Source: Bacteroidales bacterium UBA1184 | GTDB taxonomy: Bacteria > Bacteroidota > Bacteroidia > Bacteroidales > ML635J-15 | DNA length: 44,822 nucleotides | Assembly (NCBI GenBank): GCA_002310235.1 | Contig: DBYO01000028.1 | Coordinates: 26,983-71,804 of the forward strand | Direction of reading: 5' to 3' | Shown: piece after piece, positions 24,120 to 32,485 of the stretch | Layout of the letters: each line of letters opens with the position of its first letter | Position numbering within the stretch: the first letter of the stretch is position 1 | Position numbers and translations under genes: made by a program | Notes under the pieces: generated by a model | Databases searched by the model: none | Told to the model about the DNA's origin: nothing | What the model saw: the letters and a program-made list of their open reading frames with translations, nothing else

Positions 24120-25664
24120 ATGGACACATTAACTATTGGAATTATCATCGGTGTTGTAGCATTCGCAGTCGGAATTGCGATATCGTTCTTTCTTTGGGAT
24201 CACATTCTTGTGAAGAAAAAGAACAAGATCGTAAACGAAGCAAAGTCGGAAGCTGAAGTCATAAAGAAGGAAAAGGAACTTGCTGCAAAGGAAAAATTTC
24301 TGCAACTGAAAGCAGAAAACGACAGGAACTTCAACGAAAAGAATCAGAAAATCGCAGTCGCCGAAAACAGAATCAAGCAAAAAGAAGCCAATATAACAAC
24401 CAAATTGGAAGAACTGCAACGCTCGAAGAAGGAAACCGACACCCTAAGAGAAAACCTAAATAAGCAAATAGAACTAGCAGAAAAGAAAGCAGAGGAACTT
24501 GACAAGGTTCACAAAGCACAAGTAGAAAAGCTCGAAAGCCTTTCGGGTATATCATCCGAACAAGCCAAAAAGGAACTCATCGAATCGATGCAGGAAAACG
24601 CTAAAGCCGAAGCTATCACACTTATCAACGACATAATCGACGAAGCTAAGATGACAGCCAACAAGGAAGCAAAACGCATCATCCTCGAAACAATTCAGCG
24701 CGTAGCTACCGAAACTGCCATTGAAAACGCTGTTACCGTATTCCATATCGAAAGCGACGAACTGAAGGGCCGTATCATTGGTCGCGAAGGCCGCAACATC
24801 AGGGCTTTGGAAGCAGCAACTGGCGTTGAAATCGTTGTTGACGACACTCCAGAAGCAATTCTGCTTTCCGCATTCGACCCTGTACGTCGCGAAATTGCAA
24901 GACTATCTCTCCACCAACTTGTTACCGACGGCAGAATCCACCCAGCACGTATCGAAGAAGTGGTAAACAAGACCACAAAGCAGATAGAGGAAGAAATCAT
25001 CGAAGTTGGTAAGCGTACCTCGATAGACCTTGGCGTACACAACCTGCATCCAGAACTTATCCGCCTCATCGGTAAAATGAAATACCGCTCGTCGTACGGA
25101 CAGAACCTACTACAGCACTCACGCGAAGTTGCAAACCTCTGCGCAATTATGGCTGCAGAACTCGGACTTAACACAAAACTGGCAAAACGCGCAGGTCTGC
25201 TCCACGATATCGGAAAGGTTTCGGATGAAGAACCAGAACTTCCACACGCAATCTACGGTATGAAACTTGCCGAAAAGTATAAGGAAAAACCGGAAGTTTG
25301 CAACGCTATCGGTGCTCACCACGACGAAACCGAGATGACTAGCCTCATAGCTCCTATTGTACAGATTTGCGATGCTATTTCGGGAGCTCGCCCAGGTGCT
25401 CGCCGCGAAATCGTTGAATCATACATCAAGCGTCTGAAAGACCTCGAAAACCTTGCTCTCTCCTACCCGAGCGTTGTCAAGACATACGCAATTCAGGCAG
25501 GACGCGAACTCAGGGTTATCGTAGGAAGCGAAAAGATTACGGACGCTGAATCGGAACAGCTTAGCCTCGAAATCGCAAGACGCGTTCAGGACGAAATGAC
25601 ATATCCTGGACAGGTAAAGATTACTGTCATCAGAGAAACAAGGTCTGTAAACTATGCAAAATAA
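24120..25664 (+). CDS. rny: Ribonuclease Y
   Basis: RNase Y is a membrane-anchored endoribonuclease that starts mRNA decay. From ATG 24120 it has 514 residues: an N-terminal transmembrane helix (about 4-26), a long coiled coil (about 30-180), a KH RNA-binding domain (about 200-270, with GRIIGREGRNIRALE) and an HD domain with the metal motif LLHDIGK and the later AHHDE. The end, TYPGQVKITVIRETRSVNYAK, is the family's usual C-terminus. The longer frame from 24084 would start inside the 6S-like RNA and is rejected. It overlaps the following epimerase gene by 11 bp. Confidence 0.95.
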   Translation: MDTLTIGIIIGVVAFAVGIAISFFLWDHILVKKKNKIVNEAKSEAEVIKKEKELAAKEKFLQLKAENDRNFNEKNQKIAVAENRIKQKEANITTKLEELQRSKKETDTLRENLNKQIELAEKKAEELDKVHKAQVEKLESLSGISSEQAKKELIESMQENAKAEAITLINDIIDEAKMTANKEAKRIILETIQRVATETAIENAVTVFHIESDELKGRIIGREGRNIRALEAATGVEIVVDDTPEAILLSAFDPVRREIARLSLHQLVTDGRIHPARIEEVVNKTTKQIEEEIIEVGKRTSIDLGVHNLHPELIRLIGKMKYRSSYGQNLLQHSREVANLCAIMAAELGLNTKLAKRAGLLHDIGKVSDEEPELPHAIYGMKLAEKYKEKPEVCNAIGAHHDETEMTSLIAPIVQICDAISGARPGARREIVESYIKRLKDLENLALSYPSVVKTYAIQAGRELRVIVGSEKITDAESEQLSLEIARRVQDEMTYPGQVKITVIRETRSVNYAK

Positions 25665-26646
25665 AGGCATTCTACACGATTCAAAGGTATTGGTTACCGG
25701 TGGAGCTGGATTCATCGGTTCCAATATTATTGAGCGTCTGCTGATGCAAAACAACAAGGTCGTATGCCTCGACAATTTCTCAACAGGCAAGCGCGAAAAC
25801 GTTGATCCCTTCCTGCACGACAGCAACTTTACGCTCATCGAAGGCGACATTCGAGACTTGGGAACATGCCGCAAAGCCTGCGAAGGAATAGAAATTGTGC
25901 TTCACGAAGCTGCACTTGGTTCGGTGCCTCGTAGCATCAACGACCCGATAACGACCAATGCTGTCAACATCGGCGGATTTCTCAACATGATTGTTGCTGC
26001 AAGAGATGCAAAGGTAAAACGCTTTGTATATGCTGCTAGTTCATCAACCTACGGTGATTCGAAGACATTGCCGAAAGTCGAGGAAAATATTGGCAAACCG
26101 CTGTCTCCATACGCTATAACCAAGTACGTTGACGAACTTTACGCTGGCATTTTTGGTAGTCTTTATGGCATGAGTACGGTTGGCTTGCGCTATTTCAACG
26201 TATTTGGCAAACGTCAGGACCCCGAAAGTGCGTATGCTGCAGTTTTTCCAAAATTCATAAAGGCATTGATAAACCACAAGTCGCCAGTAATCTATGGCGA
26301 TGGCGAACAGTCGAGAGACTTTACATACATCGACAACGTTATCCAGGCCAACGAACTTGCCGCAACAACAACAAATCCCGAAGCCGAAAATTCAGTCTTC
26401 AACGTGGCATTCGGCGAAAGCAATTCACTGAACGACCTCACATCCGAGCTGGTCGCCTACCTTTCGGAATTCGACAAGGAAATTGCCAACGTAAAGATTG
26501 AATATGGTCCCGAAAGGCTTGGCGATATCCGTGATTCGCTTGCATCAATAGAAAAAGCAAAACGAATATTAGGATACAATCCTCAGTACAATGTCCACCA
26601 AGGACTGAAACATGCTATAGAATGGTATTACGAATATCTTAAATAA
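25654..26646 (+). CDS. NAD-dependent nucleotide-sugar epimerase (WbpP-like)
   Basis: A 330-residue extended SDR that most likely epimerises UDP-GlcNAc or UDP-GlcNAcA at C4 for surface polysaccharide. It has GGAGFIGS at the NAD site (residues 16-23), the AALGSVPRSINDP segment typical of the WbpP/Vi-polysaccharide group, SSSTYGDS, the YAITK catalytic pair, and RYFNVFGKRQDP. The start overlaps the end of rny by 11 bp, so the gene is translated from the rny message, an unusual pairing for a sugar enzyme. A strong terminator follows 17 bp after the stop. It could work with ugd and the glycosyltransferases of this window, but which sugar it makes cannot be read. Confidence 0.85.
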   Translation: MQNKGILHDSKVLVTGGAGFIGSNIIERLLMQNNKVVCLDNFSTGKRENVDPFLHDSNFTLIEGDIRDLGTCRKACEGIEIVLHEAALGSVPRSINDPITTNAVNIGGFLNMIVAARDAKVKRFVYAASSSTYGDSKTLPKVEENIGKPLSPYAITKYVDELYAGIFGSLYGMSTVGLRYFNVFGKRQDPESAYAAVFPKFIKALINHKSPVIYGDGEQSRDFTYIDNVIQANELAATTTNPEAENSVFNVAFGESNSLNDLTSELVAYLSEFDKEIANVKIEYGPERLGDIRDSLASIEKAKRILGYNPQYNVHQGLKHAIEWYYEYLK

Positions 26647-26663
26647 GTTTCTCATAATTACAT

Positions 26664-26697
26664 CAAAAAAAGTCCCGAATTATCGGGACTTTTTTGA
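26664..26697. terminator. Bidirectional intrinsic terminator
   Basis: AAGTCCCGA and TCGGGACTT pair around an ATTA loop (26670-26691), with an A-run before and a T-run after. It can stop both the rny-epimerase message and the converging minus-strand operon that ends at 26704. Confidence 0.9.
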
Positions 26698-26703
26698 TAT
26701 ACA

Positions 26704-27558
26704 CTAATTCTTTTTTACAACAGCCTTACCGCCGCTAGAGCTTGAACTACCCGACGAAGAACTTCCAGAAGATGTTGCTGCAGGCTTACCAACCGTAGGT
26801 GCTCCTGTCTTGGTTGCCGTACTGCCCGAACTAGAAGAACTGCCTGATGTTTTTGAACCGCCGAATACAGTTCTCAGCAAGGAAGTTGTCTGCGCAGAAG
26901 TCTTTGTGCGTATTTCCTTCTCCTCTTTTGCCATAGTCTTGAATATACCTGCGACTGCCCTTTCGGTTACATACTGTGTAAGATCGACATTTACCTGAGC
27001 TCCCCCAGTAAGTGCCATTACAGCATTGTACTTTGTAGCAAGCGGAGTCCAGTAATTTGCAAGTTTTATCTTTTCATTCGACTTTGCCACCACCGATGAA
27101 ACCTTTGACGTAATAGCCGAGGTTGTTGTCTTCTTCATATATTCTGTTGCTGCGTCATCGTTACCCATAATTATGCCTAGAGCATCATTTATGGTCATCT
27201 GCGAAATTGCAGTCATGAATATTTCCTTTACTCCAGAGGCGGCATCCTCAGCCGAACGGTTCAATTTTTCGGTAAACTGGTTCACTTGATTCGAAAAGCC
27301 AACTTGTTTCAACTTCTCCTCAACTTTCTGTAATGCTGGAGGGAATGGAATCTTCACTTCTCCATTCTGGAAAAAGCCGTTCGTAACACCAAGCTTTGCC
27401 AACGAATTGTTTGCGCTTGTTTGTAACAATTCTTTCACTGCTTTACCCAATTCGGTCTGCGACATAGAATTAAGTGTAGAACCTCCAGTTGTAGAAAGCA
27501 GCATGTCGCATCCACATAAACATGCCACCAACATCAATATAACTATAACCCTTTTCAT
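26704..27558 (-). CDS. DUF4197 lipoprotein
   Basis: A 284-residue lipoprotein: the lipobox LCGC places the lipidated cysteine at residue 17. The middle (about 25-230) follows the DUF4197 pattern (GLGxAVKELLQTSANNSLAKLG, FQNGEVKIPFPPALQKVEEKLKQVGF, AEDAASGVKEIFMTAISQMTINDALGIIMGND), a helical domain of unknown role. After residue about 235 comes a low-complexity Ser/Gly/Thr tail ending in a basic VVKKN, which the family does not need and which may vary in length. It is the last gene of an operon with the SDR and CstA-type genes (24 bp after the transporter) and ends 7 bp before the bidirectional terminator. Confidence 0.82.
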   Translation of the reverse strand: MKRVIVILMLVACLCGCDMLLSTTGGSTLNSMSQTELGKAVKELLQTSANNSLAKLGVTNGFFQNGEVKIPFPPALQKVEEKLKQVGFSNQVNQFTEKLNRSAEDAASGVKEIFMTAISQMTINDALGIIMGNDDAATEYMKKTTTSAITSKVSSVVAKSNEKIKLANYWTPLATKYNAVMALTGGAQVNVDLTQYVTERAVAGIFKTMAKEEKEIRTKTSAQTTSLLRTVFGGSKTSGSSSSSGSTATKTGAPTVGKPAATSSGSSSSGSSSSSGGKAVVKKN

Positions 27559-27582
27559 TATCTGTAATTTTAAATTTATATA

Positions 27583-29034
27583 CTATTCTTCATTTACTTT
27601 TGACTTTGCAGCACGGAAATGCTTCCACAGGAAAAATCCGACACAAGACGCTAATGTCACCGCTCCGCCAATCGAATACGAAATTGCCTTTCCTAATCCA
27701 AAACCTTCCTTTTCGGCAATGAAAATGAAAGTCGAGCAAACCATTGTCATAAACAAGGCAGGAATCAAGGTTATCCAGTAGAATTTCTTCTTTATTGCCA
27801 AATAAATCGTTATTGCCCACAATGTGAACACAGACAATACCTGATTTGCCCACGCGAAGTAACGCCATATTACTTCGAAACTTTTAGGCGATGCGAGGCT
27901 GTATATCAAAATTCCTGCAGTTACAGCAAACATTGGAACTGCAATAATCAGTCTGTTACGTATTGGCTTCTGGTCGGAATGCATAAAGTCGGCGATTATC
28001 AGTCGTGCCGAACGCAGAGCCGTGTCGCCAGAGGTAACAGCAGCACTTATAACGCCAAGTATGGTAATCACAGCAATCACAGGTGTAAACCATGTTTCAG
28101 CAATAAGACCGACCATTGCAGGACCGCTCTTGCCCATAGTATCAATTCCGCTTTCGGGCGAGAAAAAATATGCAGCGGCAGCAGCCCAGATGAGAGCCAC
28201 AATACCTTCGGTAATCATTGCTCCGTAGAATATCGGGCGACCTTGCTTTTCGTTTACCATACAGCGAGCCATAAGCGGCGACTGCGTAGCATGAAAACCA
28301 GAAATAGCACCGCAGGCTATTGATATGAACATCATCGGGAAAATCGGATTTTTATCGGCATATGGATGCTGGTTCTCAAGTCCATCCCACAATTCGGGAA
28401 TTGCAGGCTGATAGCAAATGAACGCCACAACTATCGCCACCGCCATTCCAAGCAACAGAATACCGAAAATAGGATATATGCGTCCGATAACCTTGTCGAT
28501 AGGCAACAAAGTGGCTATCAGATAGTAAACCAAAATTATTCCCACCCAGATGTAGATGTTCCAGTTTGGAGTGAAATGCGTATTTAGCAAAGTTGCTGGC
28601 GTATTCACAAATACCACACCGACAAGAATCATCAGTATTACCATAAAGCCGCGCATAAACTGCTTCACGCCTTTGCCGAGGTAGTCGCCGTGGATTTCGG
28701 GCAGACTGCAACCTTTGTTGCGCAGCGAAATCATTCCTGCAAAGAAATCGTGGACGGCACCTGCAAAAATACTTCCGAACACTATCCAAAGGAAAGATGC
28801 AGTACCGAACCTTGCACCCATAATGGCACCGCATATTGGTCCAACTCCAGCAATGTTGAGGAATTGAATCATAAAGATTCGCCACGGTTTCATTGGGATG
28901 TAGTCAACGCCATCGGCCATACTGACGGCTGGCGTTACGCGGTTCTTGTCGATGCCGAAAATGCGCTCGGCCAACTTTCCGTAGAGGAAATAACCGACAA
29001 TCAGCACCGCAATGGCTATAAAAAAGGTAATCAT
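27583..29034 (-). CDS. CstA-family carbon starvation transporter
   Basis: A 483-residue inner-membrane protein of the CstA family, whose characterised members take up pyruvate or peptides. The N-terminus IAVLIVGYFLYGKLAERIFGID, the segment FLNIAGVGPICGAIMGARFG, HDFFAGMISLRNKG and GDTALRSARLIIADF are family signatures. I count about twelve hydrophobic segments. It is shorter than E. coli CstA (about 700) because it lacks the long C-terminal part; this short form is common in Bacteroidota. It starts 5 bp after the SDR stop and is co-transcribed. Substrate is not certain. Confidence 0.9.
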   Translation of the reverse strand: MITFFIAIAVLIVGYFLYGKLAERIFGIDKNRVTPAVSMADGVDYIPMKPWRIFMIQFLNIAGVGPICGAIMGARFGTASFLWIVFGSIFAGAVHDFFAGMISLRNKGCSLPEIHGDYLGKGVKQFMRGFMVILMILVGVVFVNTPATLLNTHFTPNWNIYIWVGIILVYYLIATLLPIDKVIGRIYPIFGILLLGMAVAIVVAFICYQPAIPELWDGLENQHPYADKNPIFPMMFISIACGAISGFHATQSPLMARCMVNEKQGRPIFYGAMITEGIVALIWAAAAAYFFSPESGIDTMGKSGPAMVGLIAETWFTPVIAVITILGVISAAVTSGDTALRSARLIIADFMHSDQKPIRNRLIIAVPMFAVTAGILIYSLASPKSFEVIWRYFAWANQVLSVFTLWAITIYLAIKKKFYWITLIPALFMTMVCSTFIFIAEKEGFGLGKAISYSIGGAVTLASCVGFFLWKHFRAAKSKVNEE

Positions 29035-29039
29035 ACTAT

Positions 29040-29801
29040 TTATTTTTTACGGAAATTCACAGTTGAGTTTGCCTGAGCCGCCGGCATCACAATCATATCG
29101 TTGATGCAGACGTGAGCAGGACGGGTTACGATGTAGAGGATGAAGTCGGCAATGTCCTCGGCGTAAAGCGGAGTAAGTCCGTCGTATGTATGGTCGGCGC
29201 GTTCCTTGTCGCCATGGAAGCGAACTGTTGAGAATTCGGTGTTGACCATTCCCGGCGAAACCTGCGAAACCTTGACGCCATACGGAAGCATATCGATGCG
29301 CATACCTTTTGTCAGTGCGTCAACTGCGTGTTTTGTAGCGCAATAGACATTTCCGTTTGCATAAACCTCCTTGCCGGCAATCGAATCGATGTTGACAATG
29401 TGACCCGAACGACGTTCAACCATCATAGGAGAAACCTTGCGTGTAAGGTAAAGCAGACCTTTAACGTTGGTATCAATCATCTTTTCCCAGTCCTCGATGT
29501 CGCCGCTCTGGATCGGGTCGAGACCAGATGCCAGGCCAGCATTATTGACCAACACATCAATGTTTTTCCACTCAGCGGGAAGCGAATCTATTGCATCGCA
29601 CACCTGTTTGTTGTCGCGAACGTCGAAATTGAGCGTATAAACCTTCGAATCGGTGGAATTTTCTATTTCTTTCTTAAGTTCCAGAAGTCTCTCATTGCGA
29701 CGACCGGTGATTATTACATTATATCCGTTTTTAGCTAATATTTCGGCAGTTGCCTTTCCAATTCCAGCAGTTGCGCCAGATACCAATGCTATCTTTTTCA
29801 T
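29040..29801 (-). CDS. YdfG-like short-chain dehydrogenase
   Basis: A 253-residue cytoplasmic SDR similar to YdfG, an NADP-dependent 3-hydroxy acid dehydrogenase acting on serine, threonine and malonic semialdehyde. It shows SGATAGIG (cofactor site), NNAGLASG, the catalytic serine in NIDSIAG, and YCATK with Tyr and Lys, plus the SPGMVNTEFS segment. The start is the ATG at 29801; a start at 29813 would add four residues. Upstream, a near -7 element TATCTTTA lies on the minus strand at 29830-29837. It heads the operon SDR - CstA - DUF4197. Confidence 0.85.
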   Translation of the reverse strand: MKKIALVSGATAGIGKATAEILAKNGYNVIITGRRNERLLELKKEIENSTDSKVYTLNFDVRDNKQVCDAIDSLPAEWKNIDVLVNNAGLASGLDPIQSGDIEDWEKMIDTNVKGLLYLTRKVSPMMVERRSGHIVNIDSIAGKEVYANGNVYCATKHAVDALTKGMRIDMLPYGVKVSQVSPGMVNTEFSTVRFHGDKERADHTYDGLTPLYAEDIADFILYIVTRPAHVCINDMIVMPAAQANSTVNFRKK

Positions 29802-29860
29802 TGCAAAATCCAATTTTTAATTCAAAATGTAAAGATAAATATTTTTTGTCTGTGTTACCA

Positions 29861-29895
29861 CTTTCAACTTTTAACTTTTAACTTTCAACTAATAA
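29861..29895. repeat. AACTTTC heptamer array
   Basis: Five 7-bp units (CTTTCAA or CTTTTAA, the last degenerate) end exactly at the stop codon of the nucleoside hydrolase gene. The same unit forms the larger array before rnpB at 44463-44558. Confidence 0.75.
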
Positions 29896-31293
29896 TTACT
29901 TTTCCTCCACCTCAAATATCTCAAACCTGCTCTTTTCCTTCCAGTATTTTTCTATTGCCAGACGACGGATTTCGCTCCAATAGACATCCGATTCCAAGCC
30001 ATGTTTCTGCACTAGACCCATCACGTCAGAGGCAATTTCGCGCTTTAGATCGTCTTTGACCTTGAAAAGCAGTCGGCGACCATTGTAGTTCACAACTACC
30101 GACGGAGAAACATCCTTGTCAGCCGAAATCGTTATTGCACCGTATCCCAAAGTAGTGCCAGCCCCTATCTGCAAACCATCGTTAAGGCAACTTAAAGGAG
30201 GTTCGGAACCAGCGTTCGACACAATTGTAACCTCATCGAGTCCAACGTGCAAGTATTCGAGTATGCGAAGCCCCATTTTTGCACCAATTATGGAATAAAT
30301 TCCCAAATGCGAGTGCATTTCAGAAGTCAGAAGCACAAGTTTATACTCGGTATAGCCGTATTTCTGTATAATTTGCTCAGCAATTGGTGACACGTCAGCC
30401 GAAAGCAAAGTGTTGCTTCGTGGCATTTCGGTAATTATCACACCTTTTTCGGTTTCGGTAGAATTAAGCACACGCGTAGCAATTACGTCGAAATACGAAT
30501 CGGGCTTTGGCGTAAGCACCGAAACACCATGACCTGCCGTCTCGCTAAACAACTCTGGATAAAGGATATAGAACGGCAACAAGTCGTCGCAAAAGCGAAC
30601 CGAAGAAAATGCCTGTCCTTGATGATATTTAGCGAAAACTTGTGCGTATGGAGTGTTGATTTCGGGCAAAAGCGAGAGGAAATCGTCGGGATAGAATACT
30701 CTACCCGCGTCCAGAACCTTTATTTTCAGTCCCGAAGCAAGAACTTTCTCGTATGCCGCCTTGTCCATTTGGTAATTATACCCACACGGCTGACCTTCCT
30801 TAGTACTCGATGGCCAAAGCACATAGCTTATTTTTGATGCGAGTTCGGGATGCTTGCCAACAAGGTCGGCAAGGTTCGTCAATGGTCCCAGAGCAACATA
30901 TATCACCGGCTTGCGACTGTTTGTAATGGCCGTATAAACAGCATCGGCACGAGGTTTTATGGTGAAATCTGCCCTATTTTTCCAAAAATTTATGGCTGGT
31001 GAACAATTTTTCTTGAAATTCTTCGCATTCAAGCCCTTTCCAAGCAATATTCCCTCATGGTGAAGTTCGCCAAGCAGCGAAGCCAAACATTGCGAAGAGG
31101 TCTCTGCATCGAGCACAGCACCTACCGACTGCACCGCATCAATGTTGAAGTCGCGCGATGCCATAAAATAGGTCAATGCACGGAAATCGTCCATTCCGCA
31201 GTCGGTGTCAATCACCACATTGTACTTTGCCCGCTGATGTGCCGAAGCATCAGGAGCAACAAAAAGCAGTATCAATATGAGACAAATTATCAT
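29896..31293 (-). CDS. Exported nucleoside hydrolase fused to an FmdE-like domain
   Basis: A 465-residue protein from ATG 31293, with a signal peptide of about 18 residues (ending ASA). Residues about 24-300 are an inosine-uridine-type nucleoside hydrolase that cleaves the N-glycosidic bond; the calcium site DTDCGMDD is at 29-36, with VALGPLTNLA, and a possible late aspartate in the DDLLPFY segment. Residues about 325-430 match the FmdE fold (SEMHSHLGIYSIIGAKMGLRILE, then CLNDGLQIGAGTTLGYG), named from formylmethanofuran dehydrogenase subunit E. FmdE-type domains often bind metal; here the SCLNDGLQ branch is seen. A GTG at 31350 would extend it by 19 residues. I see the fusion directly; its combined role is unknown. 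Confidence 0.8.
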   Translation of the reverse strand: MIICLILILLFVAPDASAHQRAKYNVVIDTDCGMDDFRALTYFMASRDFNIDAVQSVGAVLDAETSSQCLASLLGELHHEGILLGKGLNAKNFKKNCSPAINFWKNRADFTIKPRADAVYTAITNSRKPVIYVALGPLTNLADLVGKHPELASKISYVLWPSSTKEGQPCGYNYQMDKAAYEKVLASGLKIKVLDAGRVFYPDDFLSLLPEINTPYAQVFAKYHQGQAFSSVRFCDDLLPFYILYPELFSETAGHGVSVLTPKPDSYFDVIATRVLNSTETEKGVIITEMPRSNTLLSADVSPIAEQIIQKYGYTEYKLVLLTSEMHSHLGIYSIIGAKMGLRILEYLHVGLDEVTIVSNAGSEPPLSCLNDGLQIGAGTTLGYGAITISADKDVSPSVVVNYNGRRLLFKVKDDLKREIASDVMGLVQKHGLESDVYWSEIRRLAIEKYWKEKSRFEIFEVEEK

Positions 31294-31368
31294 GCAGAAA
31301 ATTTTGCGTAAAAATATATAATATTTTCGATTTGTCACCCATATGCTCACAGCACGCTACAGAAAAAA

Positions 31369-31393
31369 GAAAAGGTTGCATTGCAACCTTTTC
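31369..31393 (-). terminator. Intrinsic terminator (minus strand)
   Basis: An 11-bp stem, GAAAAGGTTGC with GCAACCTTTTC, around a 3-base loop. On the minus strand it is followed by a T-rich run (revcomp of 31362-31368), so it ends the InlB-repeat lipoprotein transcript. Confidence 0.85.
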
Positions 31394-31432
31394 CAATAAT
31401 ATTCTAAAATAAATCTAAATATCACTCGTTCA

Positions 31433-32299
31433 TTACTTTGCAGGCTTGCAAACAGGGCGAACTGTCATTCCAAAGTAACGTTCAACACTACTTACGCCAC
31501 AATCGTCAGTTATTGAAGTAAGCGCCCAAGCAGCATTAGTAAATTCTGAATTAAGCGAAGTTGACCAATAATAGCCATATTCGCCAATACCATCGAGAGT
31601 ATCATCAACACGTGCACCCGATGCAGGAAGGAAGAGGCTATTTCCATTGGTTGCAGTAAACAATCTACCGATCACACCATTTTGACTTGTCCATATATTA
31701 ACACAATTACCGTACAGCTCCTCCATTTCGTCCTTTGTTGGCATACGCCATCCTTCGCCCCAGCTTACTGTTGCGATATCGGCACTTGCTGGAAGTGTTG
31801 CTGGCGAATCATTATATGCATATGTAGTAGCGTCATATACTTCTTTTGTAGCAGTCTCGCCCCAAGCATAGTAATTACCATAACCTTCTGGAGTATTTGC
31901 ACCTACATTGCAAGTTGCCCACAAAGTACCGCTAGGCAAACCAAGGTCAACATAAGCATGTCCAGAAGCTGCAGGATCACCACCTGGATTTGTATTAGCA
32001 GTCCACTGTGCATAAAGCGTCATGTCGGATGTCACCTCTATTGTCTGGCCATCACTATACGAAGTACCTGTACCTCCCTTAACAGTGTTCCAACCAGCAA
32101 AGGTATATCCTTCTTGTGTGAAAGCATTTTTTGTAAGAGGCTGCTGCTCACCTTCGGTAAACACCTGTGCAACCATTGTTCCAACTCCACCATTTGCATC
32201 AAAAGTAACCGTATAGGTTTCCTTTTTGTCACATCCACTAATTGCCATCAATCCCATCAGTGATACAATAGCAAAAACTAAAAAACTTACTTTCTTCAT
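31433..32299 (-). CDS. Lipoprotein with InlB-type repeat and FISUMP/DUF1566-like domain
   Basis: A 288-residue surface lipoprotein; the lipobox ISGC puts the lipidated cysteine at residue 23. Residues about 28-100 are one Listeria-Bacteroides (InlB B) repeat: VTFDANGGVGTM, GYTFAGWNT, MTLYAQWTA. A short Asn/Pro/Gly hinge (about 101-112) leads to a domain starting YVDLGLPSGTLWATCNVGA and carrying WRMPTKDEMEELY, FLPASGAR, YYWSTS and VRPV at the end. This pattern is frequent in Bacteroidota and Fibrobacter secreted proteins (DUF1566/FISUMP-like). A binding or adhesive role is likely; no catalytic residues are apparent. It has its own terminator and stands divergent from mgtE. Confidence 0.8.
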   Translation of the reverse strand: MKKVSFLVFAIVSLMGLMAISGCDKKETYTVTFDANGGVGTMVAQVFTEGEQQPLTKNAFTQEGYTFAGWNTVKGGTGTSYSDGQTIEVTSDMTLYAQWTANTNPGGDPAASGHAYVDLGLPSGTLWATCNVGANTPEGYGNYYAWGETATKEVYDATTYAYNDSPATLPASADIATVSWGEGWRMPTKDEMEELYGNCVNIWTSQNGVIGRLFTATNGNSLFLPASGARVDDTLDGIGEYGYYWSTSLNSEFTNAAWALTSITDDCGVSSVERYFGMTVRPVCKPAK

Positions 32300-32457
32300 A
32301 GTTATATTATTAAAACATTTATATTCAGAGCTTTATAAACGTAAACATATACACTAACAACAATAACAAAAATAAAATCTTTTTAAGAATCTACAAAAAA
32401 AATCACAATCGATATTTTTTTGAATTGTTGCATCTTTTATTTGTCTCAAACATTCAT

Positions 32458-32465
32458 TACCTTTG
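32458..32465 (+). promoter_or_regulatory. -7 promoter element TACCTTTG for mgtE
   Basis: Exact TAnnTTTG match 20 bp before the ATG at 32486; TTTG at 32440-32443 may be the -33 element though the 14-bp spacing is short. The element shows that the longer frame from 32420 is not the real start. Confidence 0.6.
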
Positions 32466-32485
32466 CACACAAATTTTTGCGGAAG

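Noticed and set aside
31294..31350. GTG start of the nucleoside hydrolase at 31350
   Set aside because: It adds 19 residues before a good signal peptide; ATG 31293 lies at a usual distance from a TATTTTTA near-promoter. It is kept only as an alternative.
32300..32485. Magnesium riboswitch before mgtE
   Set aside because: The promoter lies only 20 bp before the start codon, leaving no room for an M-box, and no matching conserved segments are visible.
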